A stretch of 64,000 nucleotides of DNA from Mycolicibacterium anyangense (GCF_010731855.1 NZ_AP022620.1:2604001-2668000); one strand, 5' to 3'. Shown: positions 34,399 through 43,830, numbered from the stretch's first letter. The notes: a model not told the origin generated them from the sequence alone. Numbers and translations: made by a program.

Positions 34399-35523
34399 TC
34401 ACCGCCCCTGATTCCAGTTGTAGGGAGCGACCAGCGGATTGCCCGCGGTATACGGACTCGGCAACTGACCGATGGTTCGGCCCCACTGCATCTCGAGCTC
34501 CGTCAACTTGCCCTCCCACCGTGTGCCGGTGAAGAAGTCCGCATCAATGCGGCTCAGGGTCAGGTCGATGGTGGCAGTCAGGTTCGCATAGTCACCACGG
34601 ACCCACTTCTCGAGCGTCTCGACCGGCCACGGAAATGTGGCAAGCGTGCTCAGTGAGTGCGGGAAAGCCTTGCCCGCATTGCCAAATGACTCGAGCACCG
34701 GTGCGAGCTGTCGAAGCTCGTTGACCAGGTTGTCCTTGCTTCGGTCCAGTTGATCGGCGCTCAATGCGCTGAGCTGCCCGAGTCGGGTGACCGCATCCGT
34801 GAGGTGCTCGCGTTGCTGTTTGAGGGTTTCCAATGCACCGGGTGCAGTCTGCAGCGCCTTCTCCAAGACTGGCTTGGCAGCAGCGAACTGGCCGGAGACG
34901 TTGTTCAGACTCGTAGTTGCCTTGATGATGTCGTCGGTCTGGTCGTTGAGGTACCCGACAAACTCATTCATCTGTGCGAGCAACTGCCGTGCGTCCTGTT
35001 CCCGACCGGTCATCGCGGTACTCAGCGACTGCGTGATGTCCTGAATATTGCCCAGGCCACCTCCGTTGAGCAACAACGACATCGCAGACAGCGTCTGTTC
35101 TGTCGTGGGTGAGGCCTTTGCCGAGGACAACGGAATCAGCGACCCCTCGTGAAGTCGCCCTTCGGGCGCGACCCCCTTGGGCGCGGACAGCTCGACGTGA
35201 AGTGAGCCCAGCAGGCTGGTCTGACCCAGACTCGCGACGGCGTTCGCCGGAAGATCCACGTCTCCTGAGAGCCGAATGGTGAGCAGTGCGTGCCGGTCCT
35301 GCAACTGCACCCTGGTCACATTGCCGACCGTCACATCGTTCACGCGAACCCGAGAATTAGGCTCGATATTCACCGCGTCCGGTAGCTGCACCTGAATGCT
35401 GTAGGACCCCGGACCACCGCCCGCCGTACCCGGCAACTTGAGCGAGTTCACCCCACGCCACTCACAGCCCGTCATGAGGGCCGACGTGACCACAAGCAAT
35501 GCAACAACGCTGCGCAGTCTCAT
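34399..35523 (-). CDS. mceE: MceE-type lipoprotein
   Basis: 374 aa. It has a signal peptide with lipobox ALMTGC (C20 becomes the lipidated residue), as expected of MceE, the only lipoprotein of the set. The MCE domain follows at about 40-118 (YSIQVQLPDAVNIEPNSRVR, VNDVTVGNV). The rest is helical with low-complexity coiled parts. The ATG at 35523 has GGAGGGGG inside the end of mceD. It is anchored in the outer leaflet of the cytoplasmic membrane. Confidence 0.94.
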   Translation of the reverse strand: MRLRSVVALLVVTSALMTGCEWRGVNSLKLPGTAGGGPGSYSIQVQLPDAVNIEPNSRVRVNDVTVGNVTRVQLQDRHALLTIRLSGDVDLPANAVASLGQTSLLGSLHVELSAPKGVAPEGRLHEGSLIPLSSAKASPTTEQTLSAMSLLLNGGGLGNIQDITQSLSTAMTGREQDARQLLAQMNEFVGYLNDQTDDIIKATTSLNNVSGQFAAAKPVLEKALQTAPGALETLKQQREHLTDAVTRLGQLSALSADQLDRSKDNLVNELRQLAPVLESFGNAGKAFPHSLSTLATFPWPVETLEKWVRGDYANLTATIDLTLSRIDADFFTGTRWEGKLTELEMQWGRTIGQLPSPYTAGNPLVAPYNWNQGR

Positions 35524-36878
35524 GAACCCCCTCCAGCGGGCAGCATCATCCCGGCCAAACCGGAGTTGGGATCGGTCTGCGCGGGCTCGCCCGCGGTTGG
35601 CGTCGACGCCTCGGCCGCACCCGGCATGGGGGTGGGCGACGGAACATCCGGCGCAGCAGCCGGTTGCGGTGTCCCTTCGTAGAAGTCACGGACCCGACCT
35701 GCCTCGGTCAGCGGGCGCAGCCAGTCCTCACTGAAGGTCACCTCGTTGGGGCGCGCCTGCGCACCGACGAACGGATTCGCACCGAACGGCGGGAAGTTGA
35801 ATTGGCGGTTCTTGACTATCGGCGCCAAGTACTGGACACACAGCTTCGCTGCCTGCTCACTGCCCAGGCGGGAAGCAGCTTGGATTGCCCCACACAGGAA
35901 CTGGATGGGATTGGAGAAGTTGTTCACAGCCAGTGCGCCGGTCAGAGCGCCGCCTGCGGGCTCGTAGATCGATGTGAAGTTGGCCAACGAGTTGGGCGCG
36001 ACATGAAGTAGCTGTTTGATGTCGTCGATGCTCTCGATGAGCGCCTGGGTCACCGGTGCGAGCTTGTCGGCCGCTGCGCCAACGGCCTCCCGATTGTCGG
36101 CGACGAACCGCTGCGCCTTCACGACAACGTCGTTGAGATCCTTTACCGCGCCGGCCACTTCATTGGGATCGTTGTCGAATACGCCCGTGACAGCCGCGAA
36201 ATTGTCGTTGAGTTGCCGTATGACGTCGTTGGTAGTATTCAGCGCAGCGACCAAGGTGGAAAGGTTCTTCACCGAAGCAAAGATGTCGTCTTTGTGATCT
36301 CCGAGGGCCGAAAACACCTGGGAGGCCTGAATCAATGCCTCGCGGATATTGGCGCCCTGACCACGCACGTTATCGGCCGCGGTATTGATGAAGCTGCCCA
36401 AGGTGCTCACCCCACCGGGCTCAGTGGGCTGCAGAGCTGCTGTCAGCTTCTCCAGTTGCTTGCGCAAGTCGTCCCATTCCATCGGTACCGCCGTGCGCTC
36501 TCGGGGTATCACCGCGCCGCTACTCAGCACAGGCCCGCTGCTGTAGGTGGGCGTCAGCTGAATGGCTCGGGCCGATACCAGGGCCGGAGTCAAGATCACG
36601 GCATTGACGTCAGCGGGAACTCTGTACTTGTTGTCGAGTGAGAAGGTGATCTTGGCATCCAGCGGTTGCGGTTCGATCTTGTCGATCTTTCCCACTCGCA
36701 CTCCTGCGATGAGCACATCGTCACCGACGTAGATCCCGTTGCTGTTGTCGAAGTATGCGACCACGACAGTCTGGTCGCCGGACCCCAGCACCCGCCAGGC
36801 CATGAACCCGCCAACAGCGAGCGTGGCCGCGAGAACAGCGGAAAGAGCCATCCTGGCAGTAGTTCTCGTCAGTTTCAT
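35520..36878 (-). CDS. mceD: MceD-type Mce family protein
   Basis: 452 aa. An N-terminal membrane helix (about 10-30) precedes the MCE domain (VVAYFDNSNGIYVGDDVLIA, then GVRVGKIDKI). The middle is strongly helical (NTAADNVRGQGANIREALIQ), and the C-terminal region is rich in Pro/Ala/Thr (PSPTPMPGAAEA). The start overlaps the mceC stop (36875-36878, ATGA). Order and features match MceD of other mycobacterial loci. No catalytic role; it is part of the substrate channel. Confidence 0.93.
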   Translation of the reverse strand: MKLTRTTARMALSAVLAATLAVGGFMAWRVLGSGDQTVVVAYFDNSNGIYVGDDVLIAGVRVGKIDKIEPQPLDAKITFSLDNKYRVPADVNAVILTPALVSARAIQLTPTYSSGPVLSSGAVIPRERTAVPMEWDDLRKQLEKLTAALQPTEPGGVSTLGSFINTAADNVRGQGANIREALIQASQVFSALGDHKDDIFASVKNLSTLVAALNTTNDVIRQLNDNFAAVTGVFDNDPNEVAGAVKDLNDVVVKAQRFVADNREAVGAAADKLAPVTQALIESIDDIKQLLHVAPNSLANFTSIYEPAGGALTGALAVNNFSNPIQFLCGAIQAASRLGSEQAAKLCVQYLAPIVKNRQFNFPPFGANPFVGAQARPNEVTFSEDWLRPLTEAGRVRDFYEGTPQPAAAPDVPSPTPMPGAAEASTPTAGEPAQTDPNSGLAGMMLPAGGGS

Positions 36879-38230
36879 CGACCCTCCTCCGACGCCGGCT
36901 GCTGTGGACTCGGTGCCGAAGCGGTTGCCTGCGGCGTGGCCGGGACCTCATTGGGGGCCGGCTGGAAGACGGGCTGAGGTCCAGTCGGATCAGTGGCACC
37001 GCCGACGGAGGGCGCTGGTTGTGCCGGCGGACCGGGCGGTGGCCCACCCGGTGGCGGAGCCGGCAGGGGTTCGCGATACGGGTAGCGCGGATCACCCGGC
37101 TTGCCGGTGATCGCGTCAGGCAGGTTGAGATGCGGCTCGCCGCCCTGACCGGTGCGGGGGAAGGGCACCGGCAATGCCGGGGTTGCTTGCTGCCCCGTCT
37201 GCGGATCGACCAGCTGGGACGGCAGCAGTGTGCTCGGGTCCAGACCCAGGTCAGAGAACGCTGCATCGACGAACGGCTGGATGAACTGCCCTGGCAGCAG
37301 ATTGACCAAGTAGGCGTTGAAGAACGGGCCCGAGCTCACGGATTCACCGAGCGACAACGCATACGCGATGTTCAGCTTGATGGACCGCTGCAAGTCCTGC
37401 TTATGCTTTTCGATCACGGCCAAGACTGTGTTCAGCTTGTCCAGCATGGGCGGCAACTGCGTTCTGTTGTCGTCGATCACCGTCGAGAGTGCCCGCGCCA
37501 TCGCCGAGATATTGGTCGAGATCTGGTCCAGCGCGCCGCTTTGTGCCCGCAACTCGGTAAGAAGGGCGTTCCCGTTCCGGACCAAACCAACTATCTGATC
37601 GGTGCGTTGGCGCAGCACGCCGGTGGCTGTGTGGGCACTGCTGAGCAGGTTCCGCAACTGCTCATCACGATTGTTGATCGTCTGCGACAGCCGCGACACA
37701 CCGTCGACTGCTGCGCGTAGTTCGGGCGGTGTGTTCTGGAAGACCTCTGACAGTGTCTTCAGCGAGTCGGAAAGCTCGTTGGTGTTGAGCCCGCTGATCG
37801 TCTTGGTCAGATCGCCGAGCGCGGCGGGCAGAAGGTACGGAGAAGTCGTGCGCTCCAGGGGAATAGTGGCGGCCAGGGCGCCCGTACCGCGAGGAGTGAT
37901 GGCCACAACCTTTGTCCCCAGCAGCGTCTCGGTCTTGATGGCAGCCTCGGTACGGTCCCCCAGTGAGATGTCTCGACTAACGGTGAACTCGACGCGGGCC
38001 TTGCTCCCGTCAAGGGAGACAGCCGTGACCTTACCGACCTTCGATCCGGAGACCTCGACGTCGGCACCGGTTCTCAGGGCTGCTGCATCGGCGAAGTAGG
38101 CGCTGTAGGTGCGTTCTCCGCCGAGAAACGGCAACTTGTCGTAGGTCAGGCCGAAGAGGACCAATGCCGCGATGACCGCGATCGACACCGCTCCGATGAT
38201 GATCGGATTTCGTTCTGAGAACCGTTTCAT
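36875..38230 (-). CDS. mceC: MceC-type Mce family protein
   Basis: 451 aa from ATG 38230 (MKRFSERNP), which overlaps the mceB stop (ATGA); the frame could open at GTG 38242 but that is inside mceB. The membrane helix is at about 9-29, the MCE domain at about 43-120 (YFADAAALRTGADVEVSG, SKVGKV), then a helical tube region. The Pro-rich tail from about 370 (LPAPPPGGPPPGPPAQPAP) is typical of MceC. It is part of the six-protein import complex. Confidence 0.93.
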   Translation of the reverse strand: MKRFSERNPIIIGAVSIAVIAALVLFGLTYDKLPFLGGERTYSAYFADAAALRTGADVEVSGSKVGKVTAVSLDGSKARVEFTVSRDISLGDRTEAAIKTETLLGTKVVAITPRGTGALAATIPLERTTSPYLLPAALGDLTKTISGLNTNELSDSLKTLSEVFQNTPPELRAAVDGVSRLSQTINNRDEQLRNLLSSAHTATGVLRQRTDQIVGLVRNGNALLTELRAQSGALDQISTNISAMARALSTVIDDNRTQLPPMLDKLNTVLAVIEKHKQDLQRSIKLNIAYALSLGESVSSGPFFNAYLVNLLPGQFIQPFVDAAFSDLGLDPSTLLPSQLVDPQTGQQATPALPVPFPRTGQGGEPHLNLPDAITGKPGDPRYPYREPLPAPPPGGPPPGPPAQPAPSVGGATDPTGPQPVFQPAPNEVPATPQATASAPSPQQPASEEGR

Positions 38231-39255
38231 TGCGGCGTGCACCGTCCCGTGGTCTGACTGGCGATCTTCACGTAAACCGGTTGTCCACCTTTACCGTTGA
38301 CCTTGAGGACCATGTCGCAGAGGTAGAAGCTGAAGAAATCGCCGTAAAGGCCCTGGCGCGCCAGCAATTGATACTTCTCCGGCAACGCTTTGAGGATTCC
38401 GTCCAGGTAGTCGCGTTCGGATGCGACGGCTCCGCTGGCCCTGTCTAGTTGCACAATCGTGTTGTTCAACGGCTCACGAGCCTGGGTCAACAGGTCTGCC
38501 AGGGACCCGGCGGCCGAGTTGATGTAGGCCAGTCCATTGCTCACCTCCTGCTTGCGATCGGCCAGCTTCTGAACCAGTTGGGCGATGGAATCTACGGCAG
38601 AGTCCATCTGCTTGCTCTGGCTGCTCAACGTGCCGAGCACGGTGTTCAAGTTGTCGATCACCTGCCCGATAAGCTGATCACGGTCGGCCAAAGTGCTTGT
38701 CAAAGAGGCAGTTTGAGTCAGAAAGGCGTCAATGACGTCACCTTGGCCTTGTAGCACCTGAATCAACTGGCCGCTCAACGCATTCACCTGGTCGGGGTTC
38801 AGTGCTTTGAACAGAGGCCGGAAGCCGCCGATCAACGCGTTGACGTCCAGTGCCGGCTCGGTGCGGTCCAAGGGGATGGTTGACCCAGGATTGAGCCTCT
38901 TCAGACCGCCAGGACCCGCGTCGATGGCCAGGTACCGGTTACCGACCAAGTCCTGGTACCGAACCACCGCACGGTCACCATCGGTGAGGACAACTGAGGA
39001 GTCCACTCCGAACTGGACCATGACAGTTGAGTCCCTCTGCACCTGAATAGTTTTGACCTTGCCGACCTCGATGCCCGCGATGCGCACGAAGTCACCTTCG
39101 CGCAGCCCACTCACGTTGGCGAACAGGGCGTTGTAGGTCTTGTGCGAATCGAACCTGATCTGTCCGAACACCGCGACGATGGCGAAGATGCCGAGGAAAC
39201 ACAGGAGCAGGAACGCGGCGACTCGCCACAGTGTGCCCCGAAGGTCTTCCTTCAT
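38227..39255 (-). CDS. mceB: MceB-type Mce family protein
   Basis: 342 aa, the shortest of the six as usual for MceB. The start is ATG 39255, because AGGAGG lies about 10 nt upstream; a longer frame to 39729 runs antisense-like through mceA and is not real. N-terminal membrane helix (VAAFLLLCFLGIFAIVAVFG), MCE domain (YNALFANVSGLREGDFVRIA, GIEVGKV), and a helical region with LCDMVLKVNGKGG near the end, a conserved MceB feature. The gap to mceA is 25 bp. Confidence 0.94.
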   Translation of the reverse strand: MKEDLRGTLWRVAAFLLLCFLGIFAIVAVFGQIRFDSHKTYNALFANVSGLREGDFVRIAGIEVGKVKTIQVQRDSTVMVQFGVDSSVVLTDGDRAVVRYQDLVGNRYLAIDAGPGGLKRLNPGSTIPLDRTEPALDVNALIGGFRPLFKALNPDQVNALSGQLIQVLQGQGDVIDAFLTQTASLTSTLADRDQLIGQVIDNLNTVLGTLSSQSKQMDSAVDSIAQLVQKLADRKQEVSNGLAYINSAAGSLADLLTQAREPLNNTIVQLDRASGAVASERDYLDGILKALPEKYQLLARQGLYGDFFSFYLCDMVLKVNGKGGQPVYVKIASQTTGRCTPQ

Positions 39256-39280
39256 CGTCTTCTTCCTCCTATCACGGATG

Positions 39281-40639
39281 TCATGGCACCGCCGGGCCGG
39301 GTGGGGGTGGCCCCGCCGGTCCGGGCGGAGGCGGCCCGGCAGGGTCGGCGGGTGCAGGCGCCGCGAACGGCAGCGGGCCGGTCGGCGGTGTGACGAGGCC
39401 CGGTGACGGCGGACCGACACAGCGATAGGTGTCCGGCTGGGGCACCGCCCTGGTGACTGGGAAGTAGTTTCCGAAGCAGGGATGGCCGAGGCCCGGGTTC
39501 GGCCGGATATCCATGCCTGTCCCCCAACCGGTGTTCGTGACCAGTTGTCGTACCGGGAAGTTCTTCGACACATCCGGTAGCGATCCACAGCCGGGCTTAC
39601 CGCCGGGGCCACCCTTGGCAGCGACGATCGGCAGGTTGTCCGGGTAGACGTAGGGATCCTTGCCGGGCAACAGGCCGGCATCCGCCATGATCGAGTGGCC
39701 ATTGAGCCCACCACCGACAACGTAGGCATCTTGCAGGTAGACCTGGCTGCCCACCAACAGGCAGGTGTACTCCGGGTTGTACTTCAGCAGCAAGGAGGTG
39801 GTGGGCTCCAAGATGTTGATGGCCCCAGGCAGTGTCTCGGTGGTCTGTCCAAGCAAGTCGACGCCTGATTGCGCGAATCCAGCGGCGCTGAGCAGCAATC
39901 GATCGAGATCACCAGCATGTGCGGTGATCGTGGCGCTCGTCGTCGTCACAGCTTGCAGGGTCCTGATGAGATCGGGCGCCGCATTCGCATATGTGTCGCT
40001 GGCGTCGGCGAGGGACCGGAAGTCCTGTCGGATCGTCCCATTGCGCACGTTCAGCGCGGCCAAGACTTCGTTACCATCGCTGATCGCCTGTCCGATCGCC
40101 GGGCCCTTCCCACGGAGGCCTTCTGCGAAAGTGCTCAGCACTGCATTCAGCTTGGCGGGATCCACGTGGTGCAACACGTCGACCAGGTTCTCGAACACGG
40201 TGTTGACCTCTGTTGCGACATTGTTGGACCGCACGACTGCGCCGGCGGCCAACCGCGCCGCGCTCGGATTGCTCGGATAGAGCAACTCGACGTACTTCGG
40301 CCCGAACGCCGTACTGGCGGTGATCTGAGCCTGGACGTTGGCCGGAATGTATTTCAGCTCGGCGGGGTCGATGTCGAGGGCAAGGCTAACCGGCTTGTCG
40401 CCGCCGGTCACAGCCTTCACCTGGCCGATCTGCACTCCGCGCATCTTCACCGGGTTTCCCGGTTCCATCGACAGCCCGGACCGCTCAGCGGTGACGGTTA
40501 TCGGCGCGTATGTCGTGAAGTCTCGGTTGTAGATGGCCCACGACGTCGCGATTCCCGCGACGATAGCGACGACCAGACCGAGGGCCCACCAGCCTGGTGC
40601 GATTCGGTACTCACCTTTGCGGGGATGCATGCCGATCAC
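39281..40639 (-). CDS. mceA: MceA-type Mce family protein
   Basis: 452 aa. Membrane helix at about 15-37, MCE domain (ITVTAERSGLSMEPGNPVKM, RGVQIGQV), then a helical tube region, and the conserved MceA C-terminal part with NPEYTCLLVG and two or three cysteine pairs (GKPGCGS, GHPCFGNYF, TYRCVG), ending in repeated PPPPGPAG. The start is GTG 40639 overlapping yrbEB (GTGA), or ATG 40630; neither has a strong ribosome site. MceA is the usual marker of substrate type but the class (Mce1-9) cannot be assigned by eye. Confidence 0.93.
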   Translation of the reverse strand: MIGMHPRKGEYRIAPGWWALGLVVAIVAGIATSWAIYNRDFTTYAPITVTAERSGLSMEPGNPVKMRGVQIGQVKAVTGGDKPVSLALDIDPAELKYIPANVQAQITASTAFGPKYVELLYPSNPSAARLAAGAVVRSNNVATEVNTVFENLVDVLHHVDPAKLNAVLSTFAEGLRGKGPAIGQAISDGNEVLAALNVRNGTIRQDFRSLADASDTYANAAPDLIRTLQAVTTTSATITAHAGDLDRLLLSAAGFAQSGVDLLGQTTETLPGAINILEPTTSLLLKYNPEYTCLLVGSQVYLQDAYVVGGGLNGHSIMADAGLLPGKDPYVYPDNLPIVAAKGGPGGKPGCGSLPDVSKNFPVRQLVTNTGWGTGMDIRPNPGLGHPCFGNYFPVTRAVPQPDTYRCVGPPSPGLVTPPTGPLPFAAPAPADPAGPPPPGPAGPPPPGPAVP

Positions 40640-41487
40640 CCGGAGAAGTGGAAGTTGCCGGTGGGGCCGTAAATAGCCAGCGACACGAAGAGATTCGCAA
40701 ACACAGCGAAGACGAGCGAGGTACGCACCGCCCGACCAACGGCCTCACCCACCCCGGCTGGGCCACCGGTCGCGTTGTAGCCGTAGTACGTGTGCACCAG
40801 CATGACGATGACGGCCGACACGATGACCACCGCGAAGGACCACAGCAGGTCGACAGGATTGAGAAAGGTGTTGAAGTAGTGGTTGTACACACCAGGAGAT
40901 TGCCCGTACAGGATGGTGGTGAATTTCGCCGCCCAGTAGGACGTGAGCACTGAGACGCAGAACAACGGAATGACGACGATCACCCCGGCCAGGACCCTGC
41001 TCGAGGCAAGGTAGGCAATGGAACGCACTCCAATCACCTCGAGTGCGTCGATCTCCTCGTTGATCCTCATCGCCCCGATCTGAGCCGTTGCACCCGCGCC
41101 GATTGTGGCGGCCAGGCCGACCGTGGCGATCAGCGGTGCAGACAGCCGCGTATTGACAAAAGCCGCAGTAAATCCCGTGAGTGCGTCGAGCCCGACCGTC
41201 AGCAGTGAGTTGTAACCCTGTACCGCGGTCACCGCGCCGGCGAACATCGTCAGGAAGGCGACGATGACCACAGTGCCGCCGATGAGTAGCAATGCACCGG
41301 TCCCCAGGCTCATTCCCGCGATCGCCCGGATCAACTCGATACGGTAGTTCACAACGACGTCGCCGATGGAAGTCATTGTCTTCGCGTAGAACTGGGCTTG
41401 CTTGCCCAGATTGTTCCAGTCCTTGGCGAGGCTCTTACCCCACCGCTCGACTCGCCCGAATCGGCGGCTCGGAGATCCGGCGCTCAT
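40636..41487 (-). CDS. yrbEB: YrbEB (MlaE-type) permease
   Basis: 283-aa integral membrane permease subunit of the Mce ABC-type importer. About five to six hydrophobic helices, with the MlaE signature AAFVNTRLSAPLIATVGLAA followed by the conserved EEIDALEVIGVRSIAYLASS cytoplasmic loop that contacts the ATPase. No MceG (MkL) ATPase gene is in the window; mycobacteria share one from elsewhere. The start overlaps yrbEA by four bases (ATGA). Confidence 0.95.
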   Translation of the reverse strand: MSAGSPSRRFGRVERWGKSLAKDWNNLGKQAQFYAKTMTSIGDVVVNYRIELIRAIAGMSLGTGALLLIGGTVVIVAFLTMFAGAVTAVQGYNSLLTVGLDALTGFTAAFVNTRLSAPLIATVGLAATIGAGATAQIGAMRINEEIDALEVIGVRSIAYLASSRVLAGVIVVIPLFCVSVLTSYWAAKFTTILYGQSPGVYNHYFNTFLNPVDLLWSFAVVIVSAVIVMLVHTYYGYNATGGPAGVGEAVGRAVRTSLVFAVFANLFVSLAIYGPTGNFHFSG

Positions 41488-42260
41488 CGTGCGGTGACCT
41501 TGATGCCGATTACCGTGGCGAGCACGTTGATAACAAAGAGAGCCATGAACGTGTAGACCACCGTTTCATTGACCGCGTTGCCGACGCCCTGAGCACCGCC
41601 GCCCACCGAAATACCCTTGTAGCAAGCCACCAGGCTGGCAGCCAACCCGAACATCAACGCCTTGACCATCGCCACAATCACATCGGGCAGACCGACCAGG
41701 ATCGTCAGGCTTGCGGCGAAGGCGCCCGGAGTGACGTGCTGGACGAACACCGAGAACAAGAAGGAGCCGACGAGACCGACCATGGTCACCACCGCATTGA
41801 GCATCACCGCGACCAGAGTGCCGGCCAACACCCGGGGAACCACCAGCCGCTGAATCGGATCGATGCCAAGCACTCGCATCGCATCCAGTTCCTCCCTGAT
41901 CGTCCGCGACCCCAGGTCCGCACACATCGCAGTGGCTGCAGCACCTGCAACCACGACGACCGTCACGATCGGACCAATCTGATTGACCGAAGCAATCGCT
42001 GCGGCCGCCCCGGAGCCGTCACGCGCGCCGACCTCGCCCAAGAGAATGTTGAGCATGAACACGACCAACGTCGTGAACGGGATGGCCAGCAGAGTCGTCG
42101 GCAACAACGAGACGCGGGCGACGAACCAGGTCTGGAGAACGAACTCTCGGAAGGCGAAGGGTCGTCTCGGAATCGCCACCAGAGTGTCGAGCGTCATGGC
42201 GAAGAACTCACCGACCGCTCGCACGGGCTTGAGCGCAGTGGCAGGCACCGTCATCGACAT
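41484..42260 (-). CDS. yrbEA: YrbEA (MlaE-type) permease
   Basis: 258-aa membrane permease and first gene of the mce operon. Hydrophobic helices surround the MlaE loop SRTIREELDAMRVLGIDPIQ followed by RLVVPRVLAGT. Dimerises with YrbEB to form the membrane pore on which the MceA-F tube sits. The start is ATG 42260 or 42254 (MSM...); no strong Shine-Dalgarno is visible. The whole locus yrbEA-yrbEB-mceABCDEF is complete and tightly packed and is probably one transcript of about 9.3 kb from the promoter in the gap to its right. Confidence 0.95.
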   Translation of the reverse strand: MSMTVPATALKPVRAVGEFFAMTLDTLVAIPRRPFAFREFVLQTWFVARVSLLPTTLLAIPFTTLVVFMLNILLGEVGARDGSGAAAAIASVNQIGPIVTVVVVAGAAATAMCADLGSRTIREELDAMRVLGIDPIQRLVVPRVLAGTLVAVMLNAVVTMVGLVGSFLFSVFVQHVTPGAFAASLTILVGLPDVIVAMVKALMFGLAASLVACYKGISVGGGAQGVGNAVNETVVYTFMALFVINVLATVIGIKVTAR

Positions 42261-43103
42261 GGACAGGCCCGCTCACAAGTACCTGACATCAGCACGTTGT
42301 CCTTCTGCTGTAGCACCACCATGACCTGGATCACCCTCGACAGATGGTGTGCTCCAGGTCGCATTGCGGCTGAAGAGTACACTATAAAGGGAATCGCCAG
42401 CAAGGTTCCGTCGAATAGCAGATCGCTCATCGATTACCGCAGGTGGTCGGCCATTGAGCACGCATTTTCAACCACGCTTGCCAACGTGCGCCGCTCGCGA
42501 CCCGAGTCTTCCACGGGGCAGTCCGACGCTCTCTCATGAGGGGTGTTGACCTGGTACGGAAGTGGTCTCTCCGAGGCTATTTGGGTTGCCCTGTCCTGAG
42601 TCAAACGATCTCAGGACAGCCACCGGGAATCTCTGTTTGCTCATTGATCCACAATTATCGTGGCCTAATTCCGCCCCCAAAATCGAGGCTAGGGAATTGC
42701 CATATTGGACGACTGGAATGGGTATCGTGGCGGCCAACAATGGCTCCGGGGATACGTGTACATATTCGCCGAACCGTCAACACAGGGCGGTTGTCACCCG
42801 ACATCAGCGGGTCCGACGATCGACAGAACAGCACGCCAGCGCGGCGAAAGCCACTGTGCCATAGCTATTCGTCAGCTCCCAATGCCAGCCGGTCCTGCGC
42901 GACGCGAGCTTGATCTCGGAAGCGATCAAACCGATCCAATAAGTGCACTGATATGGTTGCCTCGTTAATTAGTAGCCTCAAAAGGGTGTACAACAGCCTG
43001 CGACGTCACTTCGGAACGGACTCGCCGGTAGCGACCCCGAAGTCACGTACCGTCGAGACGACGAGAGGCTGATCAACATGTCGGCCATTGCGACGGAGGA
43101 ATC
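42261..43103. other. 843-bp non-coding region upstream of the mce operon
   Basis: No credible gene: the open frames here have random-looking composition, and the DNA is visibly less GC-rich than its surroundings. It must contain the mce promoter and the promoter of the SnoaL-like gene. Near the yrbEA end is an imperfect GTAC-centred dyad AGAGTACACT (42374-42383). At 42591-42619 is a hairpin, CTGTCCTGAG and its complement with a 9-base loop, which could be a terminator or a remnant of an insertion element end. A GGAGG ribosome site at its right end belongs to the next gene. Confidence 0.6.
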
Positions 43104-43685
43104 ATGACCCAGGCACCGAACCACGATCTTGCCAAGCGGATTCAGGTACTCGAGGACCAGCTCGAGATCCAGCAGCTCGCCGTCCGATACGCGACTGCGG
43201 TAGACGCCCGTGACATCGACCAGTTGCTAGAGCTATTCGTGCCCGACGTCCGGGTGGGCCGGGGTCGCTCGGGCCGTGATGAGCTACGCGCGGTCCTCGA
43301 ACCCCAGCTGCGACTGTTCTACCGGTCCATCCACCTGATCTGCGGCCACCGGGTGATTCTCCAGGACGAAGACCGGGCGATCGGAAACGTGTATTGCCGG
43401 GCCGAGCACGAAGTAGGCCAGCGCTGGGTCGTGATTCCGGTGCGGTACGACGACGAGTACCGAAAGGTCAACGGCGCCTGGCACTTCAGCGCGCGGCGCG
43501 ACCACCATTGGTACGAAGCCGACGTACTGGACCGACCTCAGTCCGTCGCCTTCCACGATTGGCAGTCAGCTCCGCCGCGGCCGTCGCTCCCCGAGAGCTC
43601 ACCGAAGTGGGAAGCGTTCTGGCACGGTGTCGACACGTCCGGACTCACGACTCAACCCGTCATCGGCGAAGCCAAGGACCACTAG
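43104..43685 (+). CDS. SnoaL/NTF2-like protein
   Basis: 193 aa with the SnoaL-like or ring-hydroxylating-beta-like fold: LEDQLEIQQLAVRYATAVDA helix, then DIDQLLELFVPDV, a SIHLICGHRVIL strand with conserved His, and GAWHFSARRDHHWYE. Such proteins act as small isomerases, dehydratases or structural partners; the HHWYE ending is common in catabolic clusters. The ATG has GGAGGA upstream. It may act on a hydroxylated intermediate; this is only inference. Confidence 0.82.
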   Translation: MTQAPNHDLAKRIQVLEDQLEIQQLAVRYATAVDARDIDQLLELFVPDVRVGRGRSGRDELRAVLEPQLRLFYRSIHLICGHRVILQDEDRAIGNVYCRAEHEVGQRWVVIPVRYDDEYRKVNGAWHFSARRDHHWYEADVLDRPQSVAFHDWQSAPPRPSLPESSPKWEAFWHGVDTSGLTTQPVIGEAKDH

Positions 43686-43830
43686 CCCCGACACCGCTGA
43701 CAGGCTCGTCCCATCGGGGCACCGCGGAAGATGCGATCCAGCCAGGGCGACCCCTATAAAGGATACTGTATAGCGTATAGTCTGTCGGCGACCGCTTAAC
43801 GCGTTGACAAGATCGAACCGTGGGAGTGAC
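43686..43830. promoter_or_regulatory. Promoter region with ACTGTATAGCGTATAGT dyad
   Basis: A 145-bp gap before the thiolase. The 17-bp element ACTGTATAGCGTATAGT (43765-43781) contains the palindrome TATAGCGTATA. Its left half resembles the palindrome at 23574. TATAAA-like and TATAGT hexamers could serve as -10 boxes. It probably controls the thiolase/thioesterase pair. Confidence 0.45.

Noticed and set aside
41292..42539. A 415-codon open frame on the plus strand
   Set aside because: Antisense to yrbEA/yrbEB, which have clear MlaE signatures.
42591..42619. Inverted repeat considered as an insertion-sequence end
   Set aside because: No partner copy or transposase fragment could be found in the window, so no mobile element is annotated.
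42536..42968. Several short open frames in the gap before the SnoaL-like gene
   Set aside because: Composition random, no ribosome sites, overlapping frames on both strands; treated as non-coding.
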